A DNA stretch of 40,776 nucleotides from Alphaproteobacteria bacterium (lineage in GTDB: Bacteria; Pseudomonadota; Alphaproteobacteria; Ferrovibrionales; Ferrovibrionaceae): NCBI GenBank assembly GCA_026126215.1, contig JAHCJQ010000021.1:1-40776 (forward strand). The letters run 5' to 3'. Under the pieces are notes generated by a model that saw only the letters and a program-made list of their open reading frames with translations, made no database searches and was not told where the DNA came from. This document shows, one piece after another, positions 24,694 through 32,589 of the stretch; within the stretch, counting starts at the first letter, position 1, and the number at the start of each line of letters is the position of its first letter. The translations under genes and the position numbers were made by a program.

Positions 24694-25521
24694 TCACGCC
24701 TTGCGGAAAACGGCGGCCGCGAACCAACCCGCGAACATCGCCAGTGCCACCGCCGCCAGCCCGTAATAGACCGGTTGCTGATGGGCGAAGTCATAGAGCA
24801 CCTGCTCGGCGCCCGACTTCTTGATGAAAAGCGGCGTCGCCTGCGCGCTGATCACCTGCTCGTCGCGCAGCAGGTAGACCTCCGCCCGATAGGTCCCGGT
24901 CGGCACCGTCGAGGGGAAGCTGATGCGCGCCCGGAAGAGCTTCGGCCCGAGAAAGACCACGGGGGACGCTTCCTCCTGATAGAGGCCGGCATCGCGCTTC
25001 TGCCGCAGGATCGCCTCGCGGAACTCGGCCACTTCCTGCTCGGAATAGCCATGCCGCGGCGGCATGCGCAGATGCTCGGCGCCGATCTGCAGGCGTTGCA
25101 AGAGCGACTGGTTGGCGAACTGGTGCAGCGCCTGGCTCGCCGCCACCGCGTAGTAGCCCGGCATATTGTCGAATTCGACCGCGTCGACATTGATCCAGAT
25201 GCCGAGCACGCGCCGCTTTTTGCGCACGACGACGCGCCCCTGCGGCCCGCGCAGCACGACGATGATTTCGCCTGGCTGGTCGACGGCGCCGAAGATCAGC
25301 AGGTCGGTTCCGGTGAAGCTCGAGGAGATCGAGATCAGGTGCGAGGAAAGATCGGTGACGAGCGGGCTTTCCAGTGCCTGCGTCAGCGGATTGGTCGGTG
25401 CGGACCGGGCTCCCTGCTGGGCGCGCGCCGCGTCGCACCAGGCGAACTGCAGGAACGGCATGCACACAATGAGAGCGGGAGTTACCGTTCGTAGAATCTG
25501 GACGACCGACCCAACCAGCAT
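24694..25521 (-). CDS. Alph_Pro_TM (TIGR02186) family membrane-anchored protein
   Basis: 275-residue conserved protein of unknown function, restricted as far as known to Alphaproteobacteria. The N-terminus is a signal peptide (hydrophobic core about 12-28, ARA|QQ cleavage likely). Most of the chain is periplasmic and beta-rich: ISISSSFTGTDLLIFGAVD, GEIIVVLRGPQGRVVVRKKRR, GIWINVDAVEFDNMPGYYAVAAS, and TVPTGTYRAEVYLLRDEQVI. One membrane helix (YYGLAAVALAMFAGWFAAAVF) ends it. Homologues are often beside a TauE/SafE sulfite exporter; none is in this window. It is 138 bp upstream of the dehydrogenase gene on the same strand and probably separate from that operon. No catalytic residues are apparent. 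Confidence 0.88.
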   Translation of the reverse strand: MLVGSVVQILRTVTPALIVCMPFLQFAWCDAARAQQGARSAPTNPLTQALESPLVTDLSSHLISISSSFTGTDLLIFGAVDQPGEIIVVLRGPQGRVVVRKKRRVLGIWINVDAVEFDNMPGYYAVAASQALHQFANQSLLQRLQIGAEHLRMPPRHGYSEQEVAEFREAILRQKRDAGLYQEEASPVVFLGPKLFRARISFPSTVPTGTYRAEVYLLRDEQVISAQATPLFIKKSGAEQVLYDFAHQQPVYYGLAAVALAMFAGWFAAAVFRKA

Positions 25522-25628
25522 TCGCCTGCCGACCCTGCGGGGTGTCTGTGCTGCCCCGCATCACAATAACCACCATGGGTCAGCCTAGGGCGCCCGCCAT
25601 CCGGTCGCAATCAAAACCGGGCGATCCG

Positions 25629-25644
25629 GCGCGGAATTCCGCGC
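25629..25644 (-). terminator. Possible terminator hairpin after the DUF962 gene
   Basis: A perfect 16-bp palindrome GCGCGGAATTCCGCGC starts one base after the DUF962 stop on the minus strand. As RNA it folds into a GC-rich stem with an AAUU loop, and a short U run (UUUU) follows about a dozen bases later, further than in classical intrinsic terminators. It separates DUF962 from the Alph_Pro_TM gene. A protein-binding site is an alternative. Confidence 0.35.
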
Positions 25645-25645
25645 T

Positions 25646-25999
25646 TCAGGCAGTCCGGGCGGGCATGCCGGACACACCTGCCCGTTCGAGTTCCGCACCC
25701 AGCCGTCCGGTCGCCCAGGCGAAATACATGCGGAAGTCGCTGACCAGCGACCATAACGGATAGCGGAAAGTCGCCGGCCGGTTCCGCTCGACGAAGAAGT
25801 GCGCGATCCAGGCCGGGCCATAGCCGGCCACCAGTCCCAGCAGCAGATACCAGCCGTTGCCGGTGAGGATCAGCGCCAGCAGCGCCAGAATGGCCAGCGT
25901 GGTTCCGCAATAATGCAGCGCCCGCGTAGCAGGTCGGGAATGTTCGCGCAGGTAGTAGGGCCAGAACTCGGCGTAGGTCTGGATTCGCGTGTCGCTCAT
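25646..25999 (-). CDS. DUF962 (Mpo1/YGL010w-like) membrane protein
   Basis: 117-residue protein. [22 protein letters not shown] is the family opening, with His near 29. Two hydrophobic hairpin segments follow ([21 protein letters not shown] and [15 protein letters not shown]), then [20 protein letters not shown] with conserved Glu, Asn, Arg, Pro. The yeast member Mpo1 is an iron-dependent dioxygenase acting on 2-hydroxy fatty acids; whether bacterial copies do the same is unproven. The start at 25999 has GGGAGGAG upstream. It diverges from the GNAT gene. The lipid link fits the neighbouring fatty-acid genes but may be coincidence. Confidence 0.88.
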   Translation of the reverse strand: MSDTRIQTYAEFWPYYLREHSRPATRALHYCGTTLAILALLALILTGNGWYLLLGLVAGYGPAWIAHFFVERNRPATFRYPLWSLVSDFRMYFAWATGRLGAELERAGVSGMPARTA

Positions 26000-26113
26000 G
26001 CCGTCTCCTCCCGAGGCGGGGCGATCCGTGCTTCAATCGCCGTATCATTATTGGTTAGTCCCGGGCCGGCGGATTGGCAACCGCTTCCTGCGGATCGAGG
26101 CGGGAGGTTGGGC

Positions 26114-26617
26114 ATGCGCAAGGGTGGCGGCGAGACCGAGGTGGGGCTGGCGGGGCCGGAAGACGTAGCGGAGATCGTGCGGCTGGTGCGCGCGCTGGCT
26201 GCATTCGAGAGGGCGGATCCGACGGAAGTCCGGCTCGATGAAAATGCCCTGCTGCGGGAAGGCTTCGGCGCGGCGCCGCGCTTTCAGGTGCTGCTCGCCC
26301 GCCGGCGTGGTCGCCCGGTCGGCTTCCTGCTGTTCTACGAGGTCTTTTCCACCTGGACGGCGCGACCCAGCCTGCATGTGGAAGACTTCTTTCTCGAGCC
26401 GGAGGCGCGCGGACGCGGGCTCGGCCGGCGAATGCTGGCGGAACTGGCGCGCATCGGCCTTGAGCGGGATGCGCGGCGCATCGACCTCAACGTGCTCGAA
26501 TGGAACCCCGCGCGGGCCTTCTACGAGCGGCTCGGCTTCGCGCCGCGCCGGGACTGGATCGGCTATCGGGCCGGGCCGGCGGAAATTGCGGCGCTTGCCG
26601 CGACGGCAGGAGGTTGA
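26114..26617 (+). CDS. GNAT-family N-acetyltransferase (diamine/spermidine acetyltransferase-like)
   Basis: 167-residue GNAT. EDVAEIVRLVRALAAFERADP begins the fold, VGFLLFYEVFSTWTARPSLHVEDFF forms the central strands, and the acetyl-CoA loop is EARGRGLGRRMLAELARIG (about 99-117). WNPARAFYERLGF ends the motif. The pattern with ALAxFE, YxxFSTWxxRPxLxxEDxF is that of SAT1-like diamine or thialysine acetyltransferases, so polyamines or amino-alkyl amines are plausible acceptors (family inference). ATG 26114 follows GGGAGG; a long upstream open frame is antisense to DUF962 and rejected. The stop codon overlaps the MerR-type promoter that follows. Confidence 0.85.
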   Translation: MRKGGGETEVGLAGPEDVAEIVRLVRALAAFERADPTEVRLDENALLREGFGAAPRFQVLLARRRGRPVGFLLFYEVFSTWTARPSLHVEDFFLEPEARGRGLGRRMLAELARIGLERDARRIDLNVLEWNPARAFYERLGFAPRRDWIGYRAGPAEIAALAATAGG

Positions 26618-26642
26618 CGTTTACGTAAACGTAAATTAGACT
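26614..26642 (+). promoter_or_regulatory. MerR-type promoter and operator of the beta-oxidation regulator
   Basis: TTGACG (26614-26619) and TAGACT (26637-26642) form a sigma70-like promoter with a 17-base spacer. A perfect 16-bp palindrome, ACGTTTACGTAAACGT (26617-26632), overlaps the -35 box and fills most of the spacer, the classic position for MerR-family regulators. The -35 box overlaps the GNAT stop codon. The palindrome resembles sites I recall for LiuR-type regulators. I found no second copy elsewhere in the window, so control of the thiolase-to-FadB genes would be from this promoter or through read-through. Confidence 0.65.
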
Positions 26643-26703
26643 GGCCGCCAGAAAGACCGGGACTTACCCGGCCGTCGTCGCCGAGGAGGGAGCAGGGCAT
26701 CCG

Positions 26704-27135
26704 GTGAGCGAGACCTTTACCATCACGCAACTGGCCGAGGAGTTCCGCATCACTCCGCGGGCCATCCGCTTCTACGAGGACAAGGACCTGCTGCGGCCCG
26801 AGCGTCATGGGCTGAACCGGGTCTACAGCCGCCGCGACCGGGCGCGTCTCAAGCTCATCCTGCGCGGCAAGCGGCTGGGTTTCTCGCTGGCGGAAATCCG
26901 CGAGATGCTGGACCTTTATTATCATGGCGACGGCCAGGTCGAGCAGATGCGCGTCACCCTCAAGGCTTCACGGCGCCGCCTGGAGCAGCTCGAGGACCAG
27001 CGGCGCGAGATCGAGGAGGCGATCGCCGAACTCAAGGACGGCATCCGCCAACTCGAAAGTATTTTGGCCGAGAAGGGTGTCGGCGCCGAGCAGCGCGCCG
27101 CGCCGGCGAAGGCGGTGACCAGCCGGGTCGCCTGA
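26704..27135 (+). CDS. MerR-family transcriptional regulator, LiuR-like
   Basis: 143-residue dimeric DNA-binding regulator. The winged helix-turn-helix is FTITQLAEEFRITPRAIRFYEDKDLL (5-30), then the wing (RPERHGLNRVYSRRDRARLKLI), followed by GFSLAEIREMLDLY. A long coiled coil (about 82-120, QMRVTLKASRRRLEQLEDQR) forms the dimer. No cysteine cluster is present, so metals are not the signal; the short C-terminus and position before fatty-acid genes fit LiuR-type regulators of acyl-CoA catabolism. The start is GTG at 26704, behind GAGGAGGGAG. Its own promoter holds a perfect palindrome, so autoregulation is likely. An acyl-CoA or related metabolite is a plausible effector (inference). The thiolase begins 91 bases downstream. 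Confidence 0.88.
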   Translation: MSETFTITQLAEEFRITPRAIRFYEDKDLLRPERHGLNRVYSRRDRARLKLILRGKRLGFSLAEIREMLDLYYHGDGQVEQMRVTLKASRRRLEQLEDQRREIEEAIAELKDGIRQLESILAEKGVGAEQRAAPAKAVTSRVA

Positions 27136-27226
27136 TCCGGCGGCTGGACACCTGGATGTGGACGAGACGGCAGGAATCAGACCAGACAAGTCATCAGAAC
27201 AATGCCGAGCGAAAGGAAGTGACCCG

Positions 27227-28363
27227 ATGAGGAACGTCGTGATCGCGGGCTTTGTCCGCTCCCCCTTCACCCTGGCCAAAAAGGGCGCCCTGACCAAGGT
27301 GCGCGCCGACGAACTGGCCGCGCAGGTGGTCAAGGGCCTTGTGGAAAGGACCGGCGTCGAGCCCAAGGATATCGAGGACGTGATCATGGGCTGCGCCTTT
27401 CCCGAAGGCGAGCAGGGCCTGAACGTGGCGCGCATCGTGAGCTTCCTGGCCGGCCTGCCGATCGAGGCCGCCGGCACCACGGTGAACCGCTTCTGCGGTT
27501 CGTCCATGCAGTCCATCCATATGGCGGCCGGCGCAATCCAGATGGGAGCGGGCGAGGCGTTTGTCTGCGCCGGCGTCGAGCATATGACGCGGGTGCCGAT
27601 GGGTGGGTTCAATCCATCGCCGCATCCGAAGCTCTACCAGGACTATCCGGAAGCCTACGTCTCCATGGGGATCACCGCCGAGAACCTGGCGAAGCAGTAT
27701 TCGATCAGCCGCGAGCGCCAGCAGCAGATGGCCGTCGAAAGCCACGCCAAGGCTCTGGCCGCGCAGCAGGCAGGCAAGTTCGCCGAAGAGATCGTGCCGA
27801 TCGTCGATGGCAACAATCGCGTCGAACAGGATGGTTGCATCCGCCCCGGCACCAGCCAGGAAGGCCTGAACGGCCTGGAGCCCGCCTTCGACAAGAACGG
27901 CACGGTGACGGCCGGCACGTCCTCGCCGCTGACCGATGGTGCCTCGGCGGTGCTCGTCTGCTCCGAGGACTATGCCAAGGCGCATGGCCTGAAGCCGCTG
28001 GCGCGCATCCGTTCCATTGCCGTGGCCGGTTGCCGGCCGGAGGTAATGGGCATCGGGCCAGTGCCGGCGACGCAGAAGGCGCTGGCCCGCGCCGGCCTGA
28101 AACTCGACGATATCGACATTATCGAGATCAACGAGGCCTTCGCGGCGCAGTCGCTCGCCTGCCTGATCGAGGCAAAGATGCCGGAGGAGAAGATCAATCT
28201 CGATGGCGGCGCCATCGCCCTCGGCCATCCGATGGGGGCAACCGGGGCGCGCATCACCGGCAAGGCGGCTTCGCTGCTGCGGCGGGAGAAGAAGCAGTTC
28301 GCGCTGGCCACCCAGTGCATCGGTGGCGGCCAGGGCATCGCGACCGTGCTGGAGGCTGTCTGA
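27227..28363 (+). CDS. Acetyl-CoA C-acyltransferase (thiolase, FadA-type)
   Basis: 378-residue thiolase that cleaves 3-oxoacyl-CoA with CoA, the last step of beta-oxidation. The nucleophile is Cys90 in NRFCGSSMQS. The C-terminal active site has NEAFAAQSLA, GGAIALGHPMGATGAR with the catalytic His, and CIGGGQG with the second Cys. ATG 27227 has GAAAGGAAG upstream. The stop shares one base with the next start (TGATG), so it is tightly coupled to the hydroxyacyl-CoA dehydrogenase/hydratase, which would form the FadA/FadB-like partner. A second, diverged thiolase lies 7 kb downstream. Confidence 0.93.
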   Translation: MRNVVIAGFVRSPFTLAKKGALTKVRADELAAQVVKGLVERTGVEPKDIEDVIMGCAFPEGEQGLNVARIVSFLAGLPIEAAGTTVNRFCGSSMQSIHMAAGAIQMGAGEAFVCAGVEHMTRVPMGGFNPSPHPKLYQDYPEAYVSMGITAENLAKQYSISRERQQQMAVESHAKALAAQQAGKFAEEIVPIVDGNNRVEQDGCIRPGTSQEGLNGLEPAFDKNGTVTAGTSSPLTDGASAVLVCSEDYAKAHGLKPLARIRSIAVAGCRPEVMGIGPVPATQKALARAGLKLDDIDIIEINEAFAAQSLACLIEAKMPEEKINLDGGAIALGHPMGATGARITGKAASLLRREKKQFALATQCIGGGQGIATVLEAV

Positions 28364-30681
28364 TGGAAGCCGCCGCGATCAGGAAGGTCGCCGTCATCGG
28401 CTCGGGCGTAATGGGCGCGGCCATCGCCGCGCACGTGGCGAATGCCGGCATTCCCTGCCTGCTGCTCGACATCGTGCCGAAGGGCGCGGCCAACCGCAAT
28501 CAGCTCGCCGAAGAGGCGATAGCCCGCCTGCTGAAGGCCAAGCCCGCTTCCTTCATGCACGCCTCCTTCGCCCGGCGCGTGACACCGGGTAATCTCGAGG
28601 ACCATCTCGACCAGACCGCCGACTGCGACTGGATCTGCGAGGCGATCATCGAGAACCCGGACATCAAGCGCGATCTCTATCGCCGTCTTGGCAAGGTGCG
28701 CAAGAAAGGCTCCATCGTCTCCTCCAACACCTCGACCATTCCGCTGGGCGAGCTTCTCAAGGGCATGGACGATGGCTTCGCCCGCGACTTCGCCATCACG
28801 CACTTCTTCAATCCGCCGCGCTATATGAAGCTGCTCGAAGTGGTGGGCGGGCCGGCCACACGCAAGGATGCGATCGCGGCGCTGGTCGCCTTCGGCGACG
28901 TGGCGCTCGGCAAGGATGTGGTGATCTGCAAGGACACGCCGGGCTTCATCGGCAACCGCATCGGCATCTACTGGTCGAACGTCGCCCTTTCCGCCGCCTA
29001 CGACCTCGGCCTGAGCATCGAGGAAGCCGATTCCATCGTCGGCCGCCCGATGGGCATTCCCAAGACCGGCATCTTCGGCCTCGCCGACCTGACGGGCATC
29101 GATCTCGGCCCGCACGTGGTCGGCTCGATGCTGAAGCTGCTCCCCGCGAGCGATGCTTTCGTGAAGGGCTACCGGGCCGATCATCCGCTGAACAAGCTGA
29201 CGCAGAAGATGATCGCGGAGGGCTATACGGGCCGCAAGGGCAAGGGCGGGTTCTACCGCAATCGCGGCAAGGAGGCGCTCGACCTCGTGTCCGGCGAATA
29301 CCGGGCGAAGCAGCGTTCCGAACTCGCTTCCGCCAAGTCGAAGAAGCTGAAGCAGCTTGTCGAGGCGGACGACAAGGGCGGCGAGTATGCCTGGGTCGTG
29401 CTCTCCAGGGTCCTGTCCTATGCGGCCGATCTGGTGCCGGAGATCGCCGACGACATCGTCAGCGTCGATCTGGCCATGAAGACCGGCTATGCGTGGAAGC
29501 ATGGGCCCTTCGAGCAGATTGACCAGCTTGGCACCGCCTACTTCGCCGAACGGCTGAAGGCTTCGGGCCTGCCCATCCCGCGCATGGTGGAAATCGCCAA
29601 GGGCCGGCCCTTCTACAAGGAAGAGGATGGCAAGGCCTATTACCTCGGCGCCGACGGCGGCTATGTCGAACGGCGGGTGGCCGAGGATGCCTGGATGCTG
29701 GCCGACAGGAAGCGCGGCAAGCAGCCCATTGCCTCTAACAAGTCGGCCTCGCTCTGGGACGTGGGCGACGGCGTCGCCTGCCTCGAGTTCCATTCGAAGA
29801 TGAATGCCATCGATGCGGACATCATCCAGATGGTCCAGAAGGCGGCGAAGATCGACAAGATGGGCTACAAGGCGCTGATCATCGGCAACGACGCGGACAA
29901 TTTCTCGGTCGGCGCCAATATCGGCCTCGGCCTGTTCGCCGCCAACATGGCCATGTGGCCGGTGATCGAGAACGGCATATCCGAGGGACAGAACGCTTAC
30001 ATGGCGCTGAAATACGCGCCCTTCCCCGTGGTCGCCGCGCCCGCCGGCATGGCGCTTGGCGGCGGCTGCGAGATCTGCCTGCATGCCGATGCCATCCAGG
30101 CCCATGCCGAATGCTATATGGGTCTGGTCGAGGCCGGCGTCGGCCTGCTGCCGGGCTGGGGCGGCTGCAAGGAGCTGGTGACGCGCTGGATGCTCAACCC
30201 GAAGCGCCCCGGCGGCCCGATGCCGGCACTTGCCCAGGTCTTCGAGATGATCTCCACGGCCAAGGTCTCCACTTCGGCGGCGGAGGCGCGCGACATGCTG
30301 ATCCTCAAGCCCAGCGATGGCATCACCATGAACCGCCGGCGCGTGCTGGCTGATGCCAAGGCGCGGGCGCTGAAGATGGCGGAGAATTACAAGGCGCCGG
30401 AGCCGGCGGAAATCCAGCTTCCCGGTGCCTCGGCACGGGCGGCACTCGACATGGCGGTGCAGGGCTTCTACCTCCAGGGCAAGGCGACCGAGCATGACCG
30501 GGTGGTCTCGGCCGCCATCGGCCGCGTCCTGACCGGAGGCGAGACGGACATCACCGTGCCGGTGAAGGAGAAGGACCTGCTTGCCCTTGAGCGCGAGGGC
30601 TTCATGTCCCTCATCAGGAACCCGCGCAGCCTCGACCGGATCGAGCACATGCTCACGACCGGCAAGCCGCTGCGTAACTGA
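28363..30681 (+). CDS. Bifunctional 3-hydroxyacyl-CoA dehydrogenase/enoyl-CoA hydratase (dehydrogenase domain first)
   Basis: 772-residue beta-oxidation enzyme. The dehydrogenase domain comes first: Rossmann VAVIGSGVMGAA (9-20), catalytic His147 and Glu159 in THFFNPPRYMKLLEVV, then the helical domain to about 450. The hydratase (crotonase) domain is C-terminal, with DNFSVGANIGLGLF, the first Glu in LGGGCEICLHAD and the second in MGLVEAGVGLLPGWGG, so both catalytic glutamates are present. This order matches Bacillus FadN-type proteins, opposite to E. coli FadB. A distinct enzyme with the FadB-like order lies at 36250. It starts on the thiolase stop and ends 26 bases before the acyl-CoA dehydrogenase. 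Confidence 0.92.
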   Translation: MEAAAIRKVAVIGSGVMGAAIAAHVANAGIPCLLLDIVPKGAANRNQLAEEAIARLLKAKPASFMHASFARRVTPGNLEDHLDQTADCDWICEAIIENPDIKRDLYRRLGKVRKKGSIVSSNTSTIPLGELLKGMDDGFARDFAITHFFNPPRYMKLLEVVGGPATRKDAIAALVAFGDVALGKDVVICKDTPGFIGNRIGIYWSNVALSAAYDLGLSIEEADSIVGRPMGIPKTGIFGLADLTGIDLGPHVVGSMLKLLPASDAFVKGYRADHPLNKLTQKMIAEGYTGRKGKGGFYRNRGKEALDLVSGEYRAKQRSELASAKSKKLKQLVEADDKGGEYAWVVLSRVLSYAADLVPEIADDIVSVDLAMKTGYAWKHGPFEQIDQLGTAYFAERLKASGLPIPRMVEIAKGRPFYKEEDGKAYYLGADGGYVERRVAEDAWMLADRKRGKQPIASNKSASLWDVGDGVACLEFHSKMNAIDADIIQMVQKAAKIDKMGYKALIIGNDADNFSVGANIGLGLFAANMAMWPVIENGISEGQNAYMALKYAPFPVVAAPAGMALGGGCEICLHADAIQAHAECYMGLVEAGVGLLPGWGGCKELVTRWMLNPKRPGGPMPALAQVFEMISTAKVSTSAAEARDMLILKPSDGITMNRRRVLADAKARALKMAENYKAPEPAEIQLPGASARAALDMAVQGFYLQGKATEHDRVVSAAIGRVLTGGETDITVPVKEKDLLALEREGFMSLIRNPRSLDRIEHMLTTGKPLRN

Positions 30682-30707
30682 AGACAGACAGAAGGAAGGG
30701 ATCGGCC

Positions 30708-32504
30708 ATGCCAAGCTATCAGGCGCCCCTGCAGGACCTCCGCTTCGTCCTGAACGACTTCATCCAGATCGACCGCTATTCCAACCTGCCGGGCTTTGCC
30801 GATGCGACGCCGGAGACGATCGACGCCATCTTCGAGGAGGCGGCGAAGCTCATGCAGGAGGTGATCGCACCGCTCAACCAGGTGGGCGACAGGGAAGGCT
30901 GCAAGTGGAATAACGGCGAGGTCACCACGCCGACCGGCTTCAAGGAAGCCTACCGCCAGTATATCGAGGGCGGCTGGTCCGGCCTGACCGCGGAGCCGGA
31001 TTATGGCGGGCAGGGCCTGCCGCATGTCATCGGTATCGCCTTCTCGGAGATGATGACCTCGGCCAACATGGCGTTCGGCATGTATCCCGGTCTCTCGCAC
31101 GGCGCCTACGAGGCAATCCTTGCCCATGGCACGGACGAACAGAAGCAGACCTATCTGCCGAAGCTGGTCAGCGGCGAATGGACCGGCACCATGAACCTGA
31201 CCGAACCCCATTGCGGCACGGATCTCGGCCTGATGCGCACCAAGGCAGAGCCGCAGACGGATGGCAGCTACAGGATCACCGGAACCAAGATCTTCATCTC
31301 CGCCGGCGAGCACGACATGGCGGAGAACATCATCCATCTGGTCCTGGCCAAGATTCCCGGCGGCCCGGAGGGGATCAAGGGTGTCAGCCTGTTCATCGTG
31401 CCCAAGTTCCTGGTCAACGGCGACGGCTCGCTCGGGGCTCGCAACGGCGTCACCTGCGGCTCGATCGAACACAAGATGGGCATTCATGGTAATTCCACCT
31501 GCGTGCTCAACTACGACGGCGCCGTCGGCTATCTGATCGGCGAGAAGCACAAGGGCATGCGCGCGATGTTCACCATGATGAACGCGGCGCGGCTCGGCGT
31601 CGGCGTGCAGGGCCTGGGCATCGCCGAAGTCGCCTACCAGAATGCCGTCACCTACGCCAAAGATCGGCTGCAGATGCGCTCCATCTCCGGCGTCAAGTTC
31701 CCCGAAAAGCCGGCCGATCCGATCATCGTCCATCCGGACGTGCGGCGCATGCTGATGTCGATCCGCTGCTTCACCGAGGGCGCGCGGGCGCTCGCCCTGC
31801 AGACCGGGCTGATGATCGACTTCGCCCACAAGCACCCCGACGAACGCGTTCGCCAGGATGCCGATGATTTCGTGGCCCTGATGACGCCGATGCTCAAGTC
31901 ATACCTCACCGATTACGGTTACGAGTCGGCCACCATGGCCCAGCAGGTCTATGGCGGACACGGCTACATCCAGGAATGGGGGATGGAGCAGTTCGTGCGC
32001 GATGCGCGCATCGCCATGATCTACGAAGGCGCCAACGGCATCCAGGCGCTCGACCTGGTCGGCCGCAAGCTGCCGCAGAACATGGGCCGGCTGTTGCGCC
32101 AGTTCTTCCATCCGGTGGACGCCTTCATCCGCGAGAACGCCGCCGATCCCAAGATCGGCAAGGACTTCGTCATGCCGCTGGCCAAGGCGTTCGCACGGTT
32201 GCAGCAGGCAACCGCGTGGATCGGCGAGCAGGGCATGCGCAATCCCGACGAGGCAGGCGGTGCATCGAGCGACTATCTGAAGCTCTTCGCGCTGGTGGCG
32301 CTCGGCCATGTCTGGGCTCGGATGGCCAAAGTCGCGCACGAGAAGATCGAAGCCGGCGGCAATGGCGACCGTGCCTTCTACGAGAACAAGCTGATCACCG
32401 GCAAGTTCTTCATGGATCGCATCCTGCCCGATACCGCCAGTCTCGTGCAGAAAGTCCAGGCCGGCGCCTCCTCCATGATGGCGATGTCCGCGGACGCGTT
32501 CTGA
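30708..32504 (+). CDS. Acyl-CoA dehydrogenase, large FadE/DmdC-like type
   Basis: 598-residue acyl-CoA dehydrogenase with an extra C-terminal domain. The N-terminus reads SYQAPLQDLRFVLNDF, typical of this group. MNLTEPHCGTDLGLMRT (162-178) is the flavin/substrate loop, SIEHKMGIHGNSTCVL follows, and Glu440 in IYEGANGIQALDLVGRKL is the catalytic base. Residues about 470-598 form the C-terminal dehydrogenase domain found in FadE-like and DmdC (methylmercaptopropionyl-CoA) enzymes. Among the operon's dehydrogenases it is the likely medium/long-chain fatty acyl-CoA enzyme; a DMSP-derived substrate cannot be excluded. RBS AAGGAAGGGA precedes the ATG. A GC-rich hairpin lies in the gap after it. Confidence 0.9.
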   Translation: MPSYQAPLQDLRFVLNDFIQIDRYSNLPGFADATPETIDAIFEEAAKLMQEVIAPLNQVGDREGCKWNNGEVTTPTGFKEAYRQYIEGGWSGLTAEPDYGGQGLPHVIGIAFSEMMTSANMAFGMYPGLSHGAYEAILAHGTDEQKQTYLPKLVSGEWTGTMNLTEPHCGTDLGLMRTKAEPQTDGSYRITGTKIFISAGEHDMAENIIHLVLAKIPGGPEGIKGVSLFIVPKFLVNGDGSLGARNGVTCGSIEHKMGIHGNSTCVLNYDGAVGYLIGEKHKGMRAMFTMMNAARLGVGVQGLGIAEVAYQNAVTYAKDRLQMRSISGVKFPEKPADPIIVHPDVRRMLMSIRCFTEGARALALQTGLMIDFAHKHPDERVRQDADDFVALMTPMLKSYLTDYGYESATMAQQVYGGHGYIQEWGMEQFVRDARIAMIYEGANGIQALDLVGRKLPQNMGRLLRQFFHPVDAFIRENAADPKIGKDFVMPLAKAFARLQQATAWIGEQGMRNPDEAGGASSDYLKLFALVALGHVWARMAKVAHEKIEAGGNGDRAFYENKLITGKFFMDRILPDTASLVQKVQAGASSMMAMSADAF

Positions 32505-32524
32505 CAGCCTCCCTCGAGCGACGC

Positions 32525-32552
32525 TCGCCGGCTCCCTGATCGGGGCCGGCGA
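32525..32552 (+). other. GC-rich hairpin between acyl-CoA dehydrogenase genes
   Basis: In the 85-bp gap after the FadE-like gene, arms TCGCCGGC and GCCGGCGA extend inward by a wobble and two GC pairs around the loop CTGATC, giving a stem of about 11 bp. A smaller CGAGC/GCTCG stem lies just upstream. No U tract follows, so it may moderate transcription or stabilise the upstream mRNA end rather than act as an ordinary terminator. Confidence 0.45.
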
Positions 32553-32589
32553 ATCGCTTGCAGGGTCCAGGCTACGAAAGGAAGCAAGT

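Noticed and set aside
25799..26113. A 105-codon extension of the GNAT protein
   Set aside because: It is antisense to DUF962, while a GGGAGG site precedes ATG 26114 and the remaining 167 residues are a normal GNAT.
27970..30714. A 914-codon open frame antisense to the dehydrogenase/hydratase gene, and many similar long antisense frames
   Set aside because: High GC content keeps opposite frames open. The antisense translations are Arg/His/Asp-rich, match no family, and overlap well-supported enzymes.
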